A stretch of DNA of 64,000 bases, from positions 30,390-94,389 of the IMG/VR virus record IMGVR_UViG_3300017917_002740; one strand, given 5' to 3'. The notes beneath the pieces were generated by a model. It had not been told where the DNA came from. It saw only the letters and a program-made list of their open reading frames with translations, and searched no databases. This document shows positions 51,927-60,879 of the stretch, piece by piece. The translations under genes and the position numbers were made by a program. Each line of letters opens with the position of its first letter. Positions within the stretch are counted from its first letter, which is position 1. The stretch comes from a virus.

Positions 51927-53919
51927 ACACTTTTATCTGTTTACCAAAGACAGCTATGGTACAAAAACCGTGTCTGTGCCATTGCTTTGGTGTAGCATGA
52001 AAACCTACTACGAAGAACAAAGTGCAAAAAGCGCAGAGTGGCAGTGGCACGATCCTTTTATAACCAGACGTTCTGATGCGGAGATATTTGCAGAGTTAGA
52101 ACGTGATCCTCCTGATGTTGCTGGCTTCAGTGTCTATGTGTGGAATGAGGTATACATGGATCAGCTGGCAGCAACGGTAAAACAGCTTTATCCTAACTGC
52201 TTGATCATCTACGGAGGCCCACAGCAGAATACCAAACACAATGAAAATTATTTCGAAGAAAAGCCTTGGGTAGATATTGTGTTCCCCAGCGATGTCTACG
52301 GAGAGATAGTGATCAAAGAAGTGTTGGACAATTACCCCGTACAAGACATACGGTCTATACCCACTGCCTACTATCAAAATGCCGCAGGACTAACAGCAGA
52401 AAGCGGCATACCCATAGACAAGCGTGGGTTTCAATGGCCTCACAATATTTTTAAATCTCAAGAGCAGTATATTTTACCCACACTACAATCTGCTAAAAAC
52501 CAAGATTACGACATAGTGGCTCTCTACGACACAGCACGAGGCTGTCCTTATCGCTGCATCTATTGCGAGTGGGGAGGCGGTACACATACCAAGGTGGTCA
52601 AGAAACCATTCGGCACGGTGCTTGACGAATTGACATGGTTGGCTGCAGTAGGAGAAATCACAAGAATTGAAATCACTGATGCCAACTTTGGTATTATGAG
52701 CATAGACGTTGAAATTGCTCGACACTTAGCTGAACTAAAAAACACCTACGGATATCCCAAAAACGTTGATATTACCAATGCTAAAAACAACATTGATCGA
52801 GTATTGGACATCATGGAAATATTTTTAGAAGCTGACATGATCAGTCAGTATATCATTCCTATACAGACACTTGATGAAACCACAAAGAAAAATATCCAAC
52901 GCACAGACATTCCATTTGAAGAACAGATCACAGGACTTGCTCGTTTAAGAAAAAACAAAAACGGTCAAAAGATGATTACATTCTTTGAGTCTATAATGGG
53001 GTTGCCAGGTGATAGTTATCAGGTCAATTGTCAGCAGATTGACACACTTTATGAACACGGACAGCCCTTGGGCAGTATGTTAAATCACACTTGGATGCTG
53101 TTACCTGAAACTCCAGCATACACGCCAGAGCTAAGACAGAAATTTAAAATCAAAACGGTCAAGAAGACCTTGGATTTTTTTACTAAAATAAAACCCGGAC
53201 GAGCAGTAACAGGTCCTATTCCAGACAACACCATGGCAGCATGGACCAACAGCTCTGTAGAAATCGTTGTGGGCACCTATAGTTATTCTACAGAAGAATG
53301 GGTCAAGATGCTGAGGTTAAACAATTTGGTCATTGCTGGAGAACGCATAGGTATCAATGATTATATTCTCAAGTACATGGTCCGTGAACATGGATTGACA
53401 CCTTCACAGGTTTTAACTGACATCATAGACTATGCCTACATCCAAGGATTTAAAGATGCTGATGTAAATGAATTTTTTAAAATGGAGCATCTACACATAA
53501 TACAATGGCTGTATCAAGACAATTTGGATTCTGGTATAGACATAGGAGAGGATTTTCCATTCCTGATCCCCTATTATGCATTTTTGCTATTAATGATCTT
53601 AGGCAATGGATCAGTGATCACTGAATTAACCGACATGCTGGCCGAGAAATACCATGATGAAAAAATCCAAGATTTGGGCAGATACATTTCAAAAAGCCTA
53701 TTAGGCACTGAATATCAAGGCACATGTTCTTTCATTACGGCATATGATTGGTTGAATTATTTTGCCAATGATAGTAAACTTATAAAGGGCACATATCAAT
53801 ATCAGACCGTAGACCCTGCACACGATTGCAGAGATTTACAGGAATATTATTGTTGGATGCTGGATCGTCACAACGAAAATCAAAGTCTTGTGGCCCAAGT
53901 GAGATTAAATGACATTTAA
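51907..53919 (+). CDS. B12-binding radical SAM protein
   Basis: 670 residues. The N-terminal region has the cobalamin-binding-type pattern PPDVAGFSVYVWNE, LIIYGGPQQNTKHN and PWVDIVFPSDVYGE (about 69-132), then the radical-SAM motif CPYRCIYC (C213, C217, C220) in a CEWGGGTHTK context, and a long C-terminal helical part. Class B rSAMs do C-methylation, ring contraction or phosphorus-C chemistry; which one is unknown. It begins 20 nt inside the kinase-like gene and ends 11 nt past the start of the acetyltransferase. Confidence 0.86.
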   Translation: MTTSKIKHFYLFTKDSYGTKTVSVPLLWCSMKTYYEEQSAKSAEWQWHDPFITRRSDAEIFAELERDPPDVAGFSVYVWNEVYMDQLAATVKQLYPNCLIIYGGPQQNTKHNENYFEEKPWVDIVFPSDVYGEIVIKEVLDNYPVQDIRSIPTAYYQNAAGLTAESGIPIDKRGFQWPHNIFKSQEQYILPTLQSAKNQDYDIVALYDTARGCPYRCIYCEWGGGTHTKVVKKPFGTVLDELTWLAAVGEITRIEITDANFGIMSIDVEIARHLAELKNTYGYPKNVDITNAKNNIDRVLDIMEIFLEADMISQYIIPIQTLDETTKKNIQRTDIPFEEQITGLARLRKNKNGQKMITFFESIMGLPGDSYQVNCQQIDTLYEHGQPLGSMLNHTWMLLPETPAYTPELRQKFKIKTVKKTLDFFTKIKPGRAVTGPIPDNTMAAWTNSSVEIVVGTYSYSTEEWVKMLRLNNLVIAGERIGINDYILKYMVREHGLTPSQVLTDIIDYAYIQGFKDADVNEFFKMEHLHIIQWLYQDNLDSGIDIGEDFPFLIPYYAFLLLMILGNGSVITELTDMLAEKYHDEKIQDLGRYISKSLLGTEYQGTCSFITAYDWLNYFANDSKLIKGTYQYQTVDPAHDCRDLQEYYCWMLDRHNENQSLVAQVRLNDI

Positions 53920-54481
53920 GATTGTACCGTGGTCCGAGGAACTTGACAGCACACTGACTGCTTTTTACGCAGAAGCGGATCGCCGCGGATTTGCAAATAA
54001 TGCCAGTCGACGTATGTTGGTTGACAGCATTGCACGTGAACGTGAGTGGGCTGTTTGGATTCTTTATTATAATGACACAGCCGTGGGTTCAGTGGCTGCA
54101 CATAGTTTTCCAGAAATGGGAGAACGCTGTTATCGTATTGCAGCTCGTACCTGTGTGTTCACAGACCTGCTGCCAGGAGCATATGGATCTGCGCTTAGAA
54201 CAAAAAGCGTGATCACTGAACATCAAAACCCCACAGCACAATTTTTAATTCCTGCCTGTCTAAGATGGACTCCAGCAAACAGCAGATTGTTCATCACATC
54301 TAATCAAAGCACCGTGGGAACACAGCGTAGGGTGCATAATATTTTTGGACCTTTGTTAGAACGACAAGGCACCATGCAGCGTATACAAGACTTAGAATAT
54401 CGAGGAACCACACAGACGGTGTGGCAGTTTTTCCCTCACGTATTTTATGAACAGATGAACAAGTATCCCAGATGGCAATGA
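53909..54481 (+). CDS. GNAT-fold acyltransferase-like protein
   Basis: 190 residues with a GNAT-like alpha/beta order: AFYAEADRRGFANN, AVWILYYNDTAVGSVAAHSF and CYRIAARTCVFTDLLPGAYG. The central VGSVAAHSF segment and following helix fit the acetyl-CoA-binding region, although the classic R/Q-x-x-G-x-G/A is not strict. It lies between the two B12-radical SAM genes and overlaps both. I recall similar proteins in marine phage genomes. Confidence 0.6.
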   Translation: MTFKIVPWSEELDSTLTAFYAEADRRGFANNASRRMLVDSIAREREWAVWILYYNDTAVGSVAAHSFPEMGERCYRIAARTCVFTDLLPGAYGSALRTKSVITEHQNPTAQFLIPACLRWTPANSRLFITSNQSTVGTQRRVHNIFGPLLERQGTMQRIQDLEYRGTTQTVWQFFPHVFYEQMNKYPRWQ

Positions 54482-56538
54482 AAAAAGTCTACCTACTATA
54501 CAGAGACACTGCGGAAGAGTCATTTCTTTCTCTGCCTTTGCTGTGGTGTTCAAGCAAGACCTATTATGAAGAAAACAGCTCAAAAGCCAACGAATGGTCG
54601 TGGGGATATCCTTACTTTGGCAAAACAGAAACTGCTGAAGAAATTTTAGCAACGCTGCGAGCAGATCCTCCTGATGTGGTAGGATTCAGCATCTATGTAT
54701 GGAACGAACAATTTTTTGATAGTGTCGCAGAGCAGGTCAAAAAAGAGTTTCCCAACTGCTGGATAGTCTACGGCGGTTTCCAACCCAGTGTCAAACACAA
54801 TCCAGATTTCTTTAGACAAAAGCCTTGGGTAGATGTTGTGGTGCCCGGCAATGTCTATGGTGAGCCTGTGATACAAGAATTATTAGACATTTATCCTAAT
54901 AAAAATTTCAGCGAAGTCATACATGTCTACTATCCAGATGCTGACGGTAATAGAATGATCAGCGACAAAACTTTTGAGAAAAAAGAATTCCGTTGGCCCA
55001 ACAATATCTTTAAGAGCCAAGAACCTTATCTGTTAGAACGAGTTGAAAGAGATAGAGGTAGGCTCAGCATCACTGCGTTTTATCAAACCAGCAGAGGCTG
55101 CCCTTATCAATGTATCTATTGTGATTGGGGTGGTGGCACCAATACCAAGACCATCAAAAAGCCTTGGGAAATAGTCAAAGACGAAATGCTATGGTTAGCA
55201 TCCGTGGCCAAAGTAGACCGTATAGAATTAACTGATGCTAACTTTGGTATCAATGCCATTGATCTTGAAACTGCCAGATACTTTGTGGAACTTAAAAAGA
55301 CCTATGGTTATCCCAAGATCTTAGACTACGAACCTGCTAAGAATCATACCAAGCGTGTGGTGGAGATCGCAGAAACATTGGCCAATGTAGACGCATTGAC
55401 CTTTCACCGTGTGAGCTTACAGAGTTTAGATCCCGTCGTACAAAAAAATGTCATAAGAATCAATGCTCCGTTAGAAGAACAGATCAGCGGCATGAAGTAC
55501 ATCGAACGCATCAGCCAAGGTCGTGTGCCTTTGTATATTGAATGTATGTTGGGCCTGCCTGGAGATAGTTATCAGGCTATCTGTAATCAAATTGACACGG
55601 TCTATGGATACGGTGTAGCACCTGGTTGGATACACAACTATGGTTGGATGCTGTTGCCCGAAAGTCCTTCATATAGTCCCGAAGGCAGGGCCAAACATAA
55701 ATTGGTCACGGTAAAGAAATGGATCAATCATAATGCCAAGCTAAAGAAAGGATTTGTCATAGAGGACAATAGTTCTTTGAATTTATTAGATCCGTTTGAA
55801 ACCAAGTATGTTGAAACGGTAGTGGGCACATATAGTTACACGCAAGAAGATTATATGCAGATGTTTAGATTGACTAACTTCTGTATCGCCACTCACATCA
55901 CTGGGGTTAATGATTACCTAATCAGATATATTGCGGATACGCACAATGTCAAACCCAGCGAAATACTCACAGAAATTTTAAATTTCATAGACGGAAAAAA
56001 TTTCGAGGATCAGGAATTGGCCAAATTGTTTGATCTGCAAAAAAGAGTTCTGCGTAATTGGATGTACGATGATCATAGCGGCAGTGGCATTGACCTTGAT
56101 CCCGAGTTTCCTTTGATGTTGGCACACCATGCATTTTTCACGATGTCTATTATGTTGCACATAGATAGTTTTTACAAAGAAATCTGTGATTTGCTAAGTT
56201 CGAAATATCAAGACACGAGAATACAAGATTTGGGAATATATCTAAAAAATTCTATCATTGATTATGAATACCAGCAAGGTAGAACGTTCGTTACTAATTA
56301 TGATTGGTCGAATTATTTTAGTAACCAGCAGACTTTGGAATTAGGCCACTATCAATATCAGTGTAATGATGAGTTTGAATTAGTTGCCAAAGATAAAAGT
56401 CAGCGATTATTAGAATATTATAAATTTGCTGCAGGTAATAATCTTAATCCTGCTGTGAAAATCTCTAAGGATATAAAGTTAATTAGTCCAGTCTTGACTA
56501 TGCCAAGTGGGTTTGACCAACGACTCTATATCAGTTAG
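54472..56538 (+). CDS. B12-binding radical SAM protein, copy 2
   Basis: 688 residues (ATG 54472, or 54478), full-length paralogue of the 51907 product: PPDVVGFSIYVWNE, IVYGGFQPSVKHNP, PWVDVVVPGNVYGE, CPYQCIYC (C210, C214, C217) in a DWGGGTNTK context, ECMLGLPGDSYQ and VVGTYSYTQED. Its last 20 codons overlap the last 20 codons of the convergent 458-residue gene, an unusually long tail-to-tail overlap. Confidence 0.86.
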   Translation: MAMKKVYLLYRDTAEESFLSLPLLWCSSKTYYEENSSKANEWSWGYPYFGKTETAEEILATLRADPPDVVGFSIYVWNEQFFDSVAEQVKKEFPNCWIVYGGFQPSVKHNPDFFRQKPWVDVVVPGNVYGEPVIQELLDIYPNKNFSEVIHVYYPDADGNRMISDKTFEKKEFRWPNNIFKSQEPYLLERVERDRGRLSITAFYQTSRGCPYQCIYCDWGGGTNTKTIKKPWEIVKDEMLWLASVAKVDRIELTDANFGINAIDLETARYFVELKKTYGYPKILDYEPAKNHTKRVVEIAETLANVDALTFHRVSLQSLDPVVQKNVIRINAPLEEQISGMKYIERISQGRVPLYIECMLGLPGDSYQAICNQIDTVYGYGVAPGWIHNYGWMLLPESPSYSPEGRAKHKLVTVKKWINHNAKLKKGFVIEDNSSLNLLDPFETKYVETVVGTYSYTQEDYMQMFRLTNFCIATHITGVNDYLIRYIADTHNVKPSEILTEILNFIDGKNFEDQELAKLFDLQKRVLRNWMYDDHSGSGIDLDPEFPLMLAHHAFFTMSIMLHIDSFYKEICDLLSSKYQDTRIQDLGIYLKNSIIDYEYQQGRTFVTNYDWSNYFSNQQTLELGHYQYQCNDEFELVAKDKSQRLLEYYKFAAGNNLNPAVKISKDIKLISPVLTMPSGFDQRLYIS

Positions 56539-57855
56539 ACCGATGTCCTGAGCTCTAACTGCTTGATTAACTGAAATATCTACAAAGCCGCTGGCAGCTC
56601 GTCTTGTAAAAATAGTTCGAGCATCAGGACATTGCTCCTGTAGTTTTTTAATAAAACTATTTTCGCTGTGTATTCTATTCTTAACACTTCTTACGGTAGC
56701 TGTTCCTATGTAGTTAAAAACATTGGTTAGGTTAACAACTGTATTGGGTATGTTCTCTATCCAAGAAATATCTGTTTCTGTGTTTAACAGATCGCACCAA
56801 TGATATTCAAATTTTACAGTTTGAATAATCTCTTTCCATACAGATCGATCGATATCTGTAAACTCAGAAGATCCACAATAGGGAACATGCTCGCTGATCA
56901 TAGAAAACTTATTTTTATGATATTCCTCGGCAAAATCTTTGTAGTTAGAGCCATCCCAGTTTTCTACGAGATACTTAATGTATTCTAAAGTTAAAAAACT
57001 GTAATCATAAAATTTAACCTTGGTATTAGAATTAAAATCTAACATAGTCAAATAATGTATCCAATTTAATCCGCTGGCAGATACAACCAATTGTTGAACA
57101 GGACCTTGCATGTTAACAGGCACTATAGTTTCGCTGTTGTTTAGATATATGGCTGTACCGCTACAAAAACCTTGACGAGCATACAAAAATCCCACTTGAT
57201 CCTGATAGCTGGAATATTCTGGATAATAATATCTTTTATTATTTCTTAATCCTTCATCAAATACTTTTATGGGTAACTTATTATCTAATGCTAAAGATAT
57301 TAGATTCCATCCGTGTGCTCGATGAGAATATTCAAAGATTGTACTACCAGATTTAATCCATAAAGGAGTGTAATTGTCATGGTAGTTTTCTTGACTTCTT
57401 CTTGGTATAGTTTGTTGATGACTATCAAAAAATGACCGCTGACCAACTGCTGGACAATTTAATTTTTTATAAGTGGCGAGATTAACAACATAGCATTGTT
57501 CGTGCAATTCATAATAAAACTCGTTTCGATCTAATATATGTCCTGCAATAAAAAAATCTTCTTGACATAATTTTTCTACACAGTCAAACCAATCATAGCT
57601 GTTAACAAACTCTAATCCTGTAGACAACACTACAGCATTTTTGGCTTCGGTATTTGCGGCAGCTCGTAGTAGTGTATCTTCATCTGCAGAAACTAATACA
57701 GTGTATCCTAATATAGTAATGTTCTGTACAGTCCAGTCGCTGATATTTTTAACAGCTTCTTGATTTTCTTTACAGGCACTAATTCTATCAACTATACAGA
57801 ATATAATATGATCTTTAAGCTCTGAGGAATTTTCTTTAAATTTAACTACGTTCAT
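56479..57855 (-). CDS. Large protein of unknown type (458 residues)
   Basis: The N-terminal 130 residues look like an alpha/beta nucleotide- or sugar-binding fold (IIFCIVDRISACKENQEAV, ITILGYTVLVSADEDTLLRA, KNAVVLSTGLEF). The middle has FYARQGFCSG-like sequence (VGFLYARQGFCSGTA). The C-terminal third has VKFYDYSFLTLEYIKYLVENW, TVVNLTNVFNYIGTATV, a layout like an adenylyl- or methyl-transfer domain. It may be a glycosyltransferase-plus-methyltransferase-like protein. I do not recognise it. Third gene of the 59637-56479 operon. Confidence 0.55.
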   Translation of the reverse strand: MNVVKFKENSSELKDHIIFCIVDRISACKENQEAVKNISDWTVQNITILGYTVLVSADEDTLLRAAANTEAKNAVVLSTGLEFVNSYDWFDCVEKLCQEDFFIAGHILDRNEFYYELHEQCYVVNLATYKKLNCPAVGQRSFFDSHQQTIPRRSQENYHDNYTPLWIKSGSTIFEYSHRAHGWNLISLALDNKLPIKVFDEGLRNNKRYYYPEYSSYQDQVGFLYARQGFCSGTAIYLNNSETIVPVNMQGPVQQLVVSASGLNWIHYLTMLDFNSNTKVKFYDYSFLTLEYIKYLVENWDGSNYKDFAEEYHKNKFSMISEHVPYCGSSEFTDIDRSVWKEIIQTVKFEYHWCDLLNTETDISWIENIPNTVVNLTNVFNYIGTATVRSVKNRIHSENSFIKKLQEQCPDARTIFTRRAASGFVDISVNQAVRAQDIGLTDIESLVKPTWHSQDWTN

Positions 57856-58570
57856 AACTTCTTACAATAAGTTCAGCAAAGTCCTGTTTTCGATAGCCGT
57901 ATACTCCAAAGCCTATCATATGAATGCGATCTTTAGAACTAAAATTGATCACAGCATGTCTATGACGTATGTTGATCAAAAATGCTCGATTAGGCTTGAA
58001 CGGAACAATGCCGAACCCTTCTAACACCATGTCGCAGTTCTTGGGATGAATCAATGCCACGTTCACAGGACATCCTAACTCCAAGGGATCGTAGTCAATG
58101 GGTTCACCGGGTATGTAACCACGACCGGGTGCATCGCTGTGGGGAGCAATATAGCCGCCAGCTGCCACTCGCATAAATCTAACTCTTTTGTATTTTTCTG
58201 CAGGAAATGATTTCCAGAACTCTGTGGCTGCAGGAACTTCGTTGCTGAGTTCAGTCCACTTGTAGGTTTCGTCAGTTTCTTCTGAGACATACTCGGGCCA
58301 GTTCTGTGTAGCATCAGTTCTTATGCCGTGGATACAACAACTATCCCAACCTGAGCTTTCGCCTTCTCGATGTGGCACATAATATTTTTCTGCAGCAAGA
58401 CATTCATGATAAAGTTCTGGAACATCTATGTCTAATTCTAACCAAGCAAAGTTAGGGTTATTAACGATCCAACGAGCTTTATCTATCGTAGATAAATCTT
58501 TAGGTAGCTCCGGAGGAACATACTTTAAATTTTTATTCGCATTATAAAAATCTAATACTTCTCGATTCAT
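57842..58570 (-). CDS. Aspartyl/asparaginyl beta-hydroxylase-like 2OG oxygenase
   Basis: 242 residues. RVAAGGYIAPHSDAPGRG gives H144-x-D146; FLINIRHRHAVINFSSKDRIHMIG gives H203/H205 and R215, the AspH HxD...H...R set. NVALIHPKNC and FGIVPFKPNRAF are typical strands. It hydroxylates Asp/Asn or a related position in known families; here the substrate is unknown. Overlaps neighbours on both sides. Confidence 0.82.
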   Translation of the reverse strand: MNREVLDFYNANKNLKYVPPELPKDLSTIDKARWIVNNPNFAWLELDIDVPELYHECLAAEKYYVPHREGESSGWDSCCIHGIRTDATQNWPEYVSEETDETYKWTELSNEVPAATEFWKSFPAEKYKRVRFMRVAAGGYIAPHSDAPGRGYIPGEPIDYDPLELGCPVNVALIHPKNCDMVLEGFGIVPFKPNRAFLINIRHRHAVINFSSKDRIHMIGFGVYGYRKQDFAELIVRSYERS

Positions 58571-59637
58571 TGTGGCAACTTAAAATCTTTGATATTTGCT
58601 GTGTTTACAAAGTCTATGATTTCTTCTTCATAGCGTTTTGCATATTCTTCTTTGAGATACGGTTGCCAAAAATCTTTTTGTAGATTGCTGTAGTCGTGCT
58701 GTATACGATAACACAATCTATCTTTGATATCACCTAATCTGCGATGAAGTGTAATTGAATTATCAAACAGACAGAAGTCCCCTTCGTTGGCATACCAATG
58801 ATCATAGATATATTGATCAACAAATAGTCCTCGATTTATTTCGTCGAACACTGCTTGAGATTCTTTTTCAGTCATACCTTTGATGCTGTGTATGGTATTA
58901 ATAGAATAATGTAGGCCAACTATTCCTCCAGGACTGCGCATGACAATAGGTATTTCAACACCGTCAACTGGACACATATTGGCATGCATGACTTCATCTT
59001 GTTCTATTCTTAGACCTGGATTAATTCTGCCTGGTGTAAACTTGTGTATCAAAATCATTTCATCTAATTCGCTGCGAAAGCTGTTAGAAACTGATTCGTA
59101 ATAATCCGGGGTAGTTAAAAATCCTGTTGACGAACCTACTACATTTTTTGCAGCCAACAATGCTACGCCGGGTGTAAATGTTAGTGTACCACTTTCATTT
59201 GAGTGCCATAGCAGTTCACCTTCGGCGAACATTCCTAAAGGATGGCCATTTTCATCACGTTGTCCAGTTACACGCATAATATGTCGTCCTGTGATAGGAT
59301 CTACTTCTTGCATGCGAGCAATATTAGATAATCTAATTTTATCAATTTCTTCAATTTCAGAACTATTCTCCAAGCTGAGTTTTACTACTTGGCTCCAAGT
59401 GTATTGCGGATATTTTTTGAGGATGTTATATCTAATACCATAGCGAGTGTCACCCCATTTCATTAACCACTCGGGTTGATTTTGCCATTTGAGATTACAG
59501 TCTCTAATAATAGTTACAAAATTTTCTAAATGTAATCGACCGATTTCCATCCACTCTTCGTCCGAAAGGTGATCAAAATCAACACCGTCGATGAATATAC
59601 CAAATCGTCCTAAACCTGGTATTTTTGAAATCTTCAT
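58567..59637 (-). CDS. TauD/TfdA-like oxygenase with altered metal motif
   Basis: 356 residues with the TauD/TfdA order: ELLWHSNESGTLTFTPGVALL, NVVGSSTGFLTTPDYYES, LHYSINTIHSIKGM, FCLFDNSITLHRRLG and RLCYRI. H145 and H298 are present, but the acid after His (usual HxD/E) is Asn147 (HSN), followed by E148. R307 or R311 could hold oxoglutarate. Head of a three-gene minus operon; CTTAAATA sits in the stem of a hairpin 25 nt upstream. Confidence 0.78.
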   Translation of the reverse strand: MKISKIPGLGRFGIFIDGVDFDHLSDEEWMEIGRLHLENFVTIIRDCNLKWQNQPEWLMKWGDTRYGIRYNILKKYPQYTWSQVVKLSLENSSEIEEIDKIRLSNIARMQEVDPITGRHIMRVTGQRDENGHPLGMFAEGELLWHSNESGTLTFTPGVALLAAKNVVGSSTGFLTTPDYYESVSNSFRSELDEMILIHKFTPGRINPGLRIEQDEVMHANMCPVDGVEIPIVMRSPGGIVGLHYSINTIHSIKGMTEKESQAVFDEINRGLFVDQYIYDHWYANEGDFCLFDNSITLHRRLGDIKDRLCYRIQHDYSNLQKDFWQPYLKEEYAKRYEEEIIDFVNTANIKDFKLPQ

Positions 59638-59640
59638 AAG

Positions 59641-59676
59641 AAAGCCCTTAAACGTTATACACTATTTAAGGGCTTT
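59641..59676. promoter_or_regulatory. Hairpin containing a late promoter motif
   Basis: An inverted repeat AAAGCCCTTAAA ... TTTAAGGGCTTT (loop about 11 nt) between the 2OG gene at 59637 and the fibre gene ending at 59701. The minus-strand CTTAAATA (59663-59670) lies across one arm. It may end the upstream transcript and start the next, or act as an attenuator. Confidence 0.5.
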
Positions 59677-59700
59677 TATGTAATTAAGTTTTGATTATGA

Positions 59701-60792
59701 TTAGACTGTTGTCCAAGCAGTTCCATCAAATACCACAGTCTTGTTAGTAACTGCAGGTACAGTACCAGACTGCATAAACACCATCATTCCCTGTTGAGGA
59801 GTTGGAATGGCTGCTGCACGAGCAGCGTCATTAGCATATACCGCCAATTGAACAGCACCTGGCAATACCAAGGTTCCATTGCCTTGGAAAACATATGCAC
59901 TGAAATTTGATCCGCCTGCTGATGTTGCAAAAATCAAATCAGATTCTGGATTAGCATCGGCCATGTTAGCTGATGCAGACAATTGATTCAACATACCAAA
60001 AGTAGATTTAAATGTTGAACCGTCATAAACACGTATTACCATACCTGCAGCTTCATCACCTGCTGCAAGACTTGTTGGGGCAGTTAACGTTCCTTTAGAA
60101 ACTAAGAAACCAATATTAGGTGGAGTTGTGCCATCTGTGATACTTCTAATAGCAAATGGATACTCTGTTAAACCTGTTACTGCAACTGTTGTGGGATTAG
60201 CAGGATTACCAAGATTAAGTTCGCCATCTGGATGACTAATAGAACTTGTAGTAATAGAACCATCAGTTTGATCTACGATTATAGTACTATCTGCTGCAAC
60301 AATACTTCCCTGAACATCACCTGTAACATTACCGTTTAGGCTGCCTGTTACATTTCCTGTAACATTACCTGTTAAGTTTCCTGTAACATTACCTGTAACA
60401 TTACCTGTAACGTTTCCAACTAAAGTTCCTCTAAGAGTACTACTTACACCGTCTACTAAAATTGTCGAATCGTCAGCTACAAAAGTGCCTTTAAATGCAT
60501 CTGCTTTAACAGTTCCAGCATAATCTGATAAATTTACTGTAGCTGTTATTAAGTTTGTAGAACTATTATATGTAAAACCAATACCAGTATGTGTTCCACC
60601 TGTAAAGATAGCTGCGGCTGCATCTTGTGCATCGTTGTTTGTGTAACCAGTAATCTGTATTCCACCTAAAGTAGAACCGTTACCGATGTATAGTCTTTGA
60701 TCATCAGTGACATACAACAACTCGCCTTGTGCAAGTGGTTGTGTCATCGCTACACGTTCTGCTTGAGTGCCTCTGCGAATCTGTAAGGGCAT
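59701..60792 (-). CDS. Tail-fibre-like protein with GNVT repeats
   Basis: 363 residues from ATG 60792, with AGGAG before it; the frame continues to 60840 across the promoter. The N-terminus PLQIRRGTQAERVAMTQPL is a known phage fibre/tropism-determinant domain start. Then come beta regions, a GNVT/GNLT repeat tract (residues about 125-160), and a C-terminal LPGAVQLAVYANDAARAAA and VFDGTAWTTV end domain. Role: receptor-binding or fibre component. Confidence 0.78.
   Translation of the reverse strand: MPLQIRRGTQAERVAMTQPLAQGELLYVTDDQRLYIGNGSTLGGIQITGYTNNDAQDAAAAIFTGGTHTGIGFTYNSSTNLITATVNLSDYAGTVKADAFKGTFVADDSTILVDGVSSTLRGTLVGNVTGNVTGNVTGNLTGNVTGNVTGSLNGNVTGDVQGSIVAADSTIIVDQTDGSITTSSISHPDGELNLGNPANPTTVAVTGLTEYPFAIRSITDGTTPPNIGFLVSKGTLTAPTSLAAGDEAAGMVIRVYDGSTFKSTFGMLNQLSASANMADANPESDLIFATSAGGSNFSAYVFQGNGTLVLPGAVQLAVYANDAARAAAIPTPQQGMMVFMQSGTVPAVTNKTVVFDGTAWTTV
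60312..60420 (-). repeat. Short tandem repeat encoding GNVT units
   Basis: Seven or more 12-nt units of the type GTTACAGGAAAT coding G-N-V-T, with one GNLT and a GSLN unit, inside the fibre gene. Copy number changes without frameshift, as the unit is 12 nt. Similar GNVTGNLNG stretches occur in the 6779-8614 fibre. Confidence 0.8.
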
Positions 60793-60824
60793 ATTAATAA
60801 CTCCTGGAAATTTCCTGTCTAATA

Positions 60825-60832
60825 TATTTATG
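60825..60832 (-). promoter_or_regulatory. Late promoter motif CATAAATA
   Basis: CATAAATA on the minus strand 32 nt upstream of ATG 60792, just after the terminator of the phosphoesterase gene. Confidence 0.55.
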
Positions 60833-60843
60833 CCAGCCAAAAA

Positions 60844-60867
60844 AATAGGGCTCCGAAGAGCCCTATT
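60844..60867 (-). terminator. Rho-independent terminator
   Basis: A 10-bp perfect stem (AATAGGGCTC / GAGCCCTATT) with a TTCG tetraloop and a run of T (TTTTTTT) on the minus strand. It ends the transcript of the phosphoesterase and its upstream genes. Confidence 0.88.
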
Positions 60868-60879
60868 AAAGTGCGTAGT

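Noticed and set aside
30474-59637. RiPP precursor peptide next to the radical SAM genes
   Set aside because: The gaps within the cluster are under 50 bp and hold promoters; no small gene of precursor type is seen. A precursor could only be elsewhere or be one of the larger proteins.
30474-59637. Integrated bacterial genomic island rather than phage genes
   Set aside because: Gene overlaps, late-type promoter motifs before the operons and phage fibre genes on both sides point to one phage genome. No integrase, transposase or direct repeat was seen at the edges.
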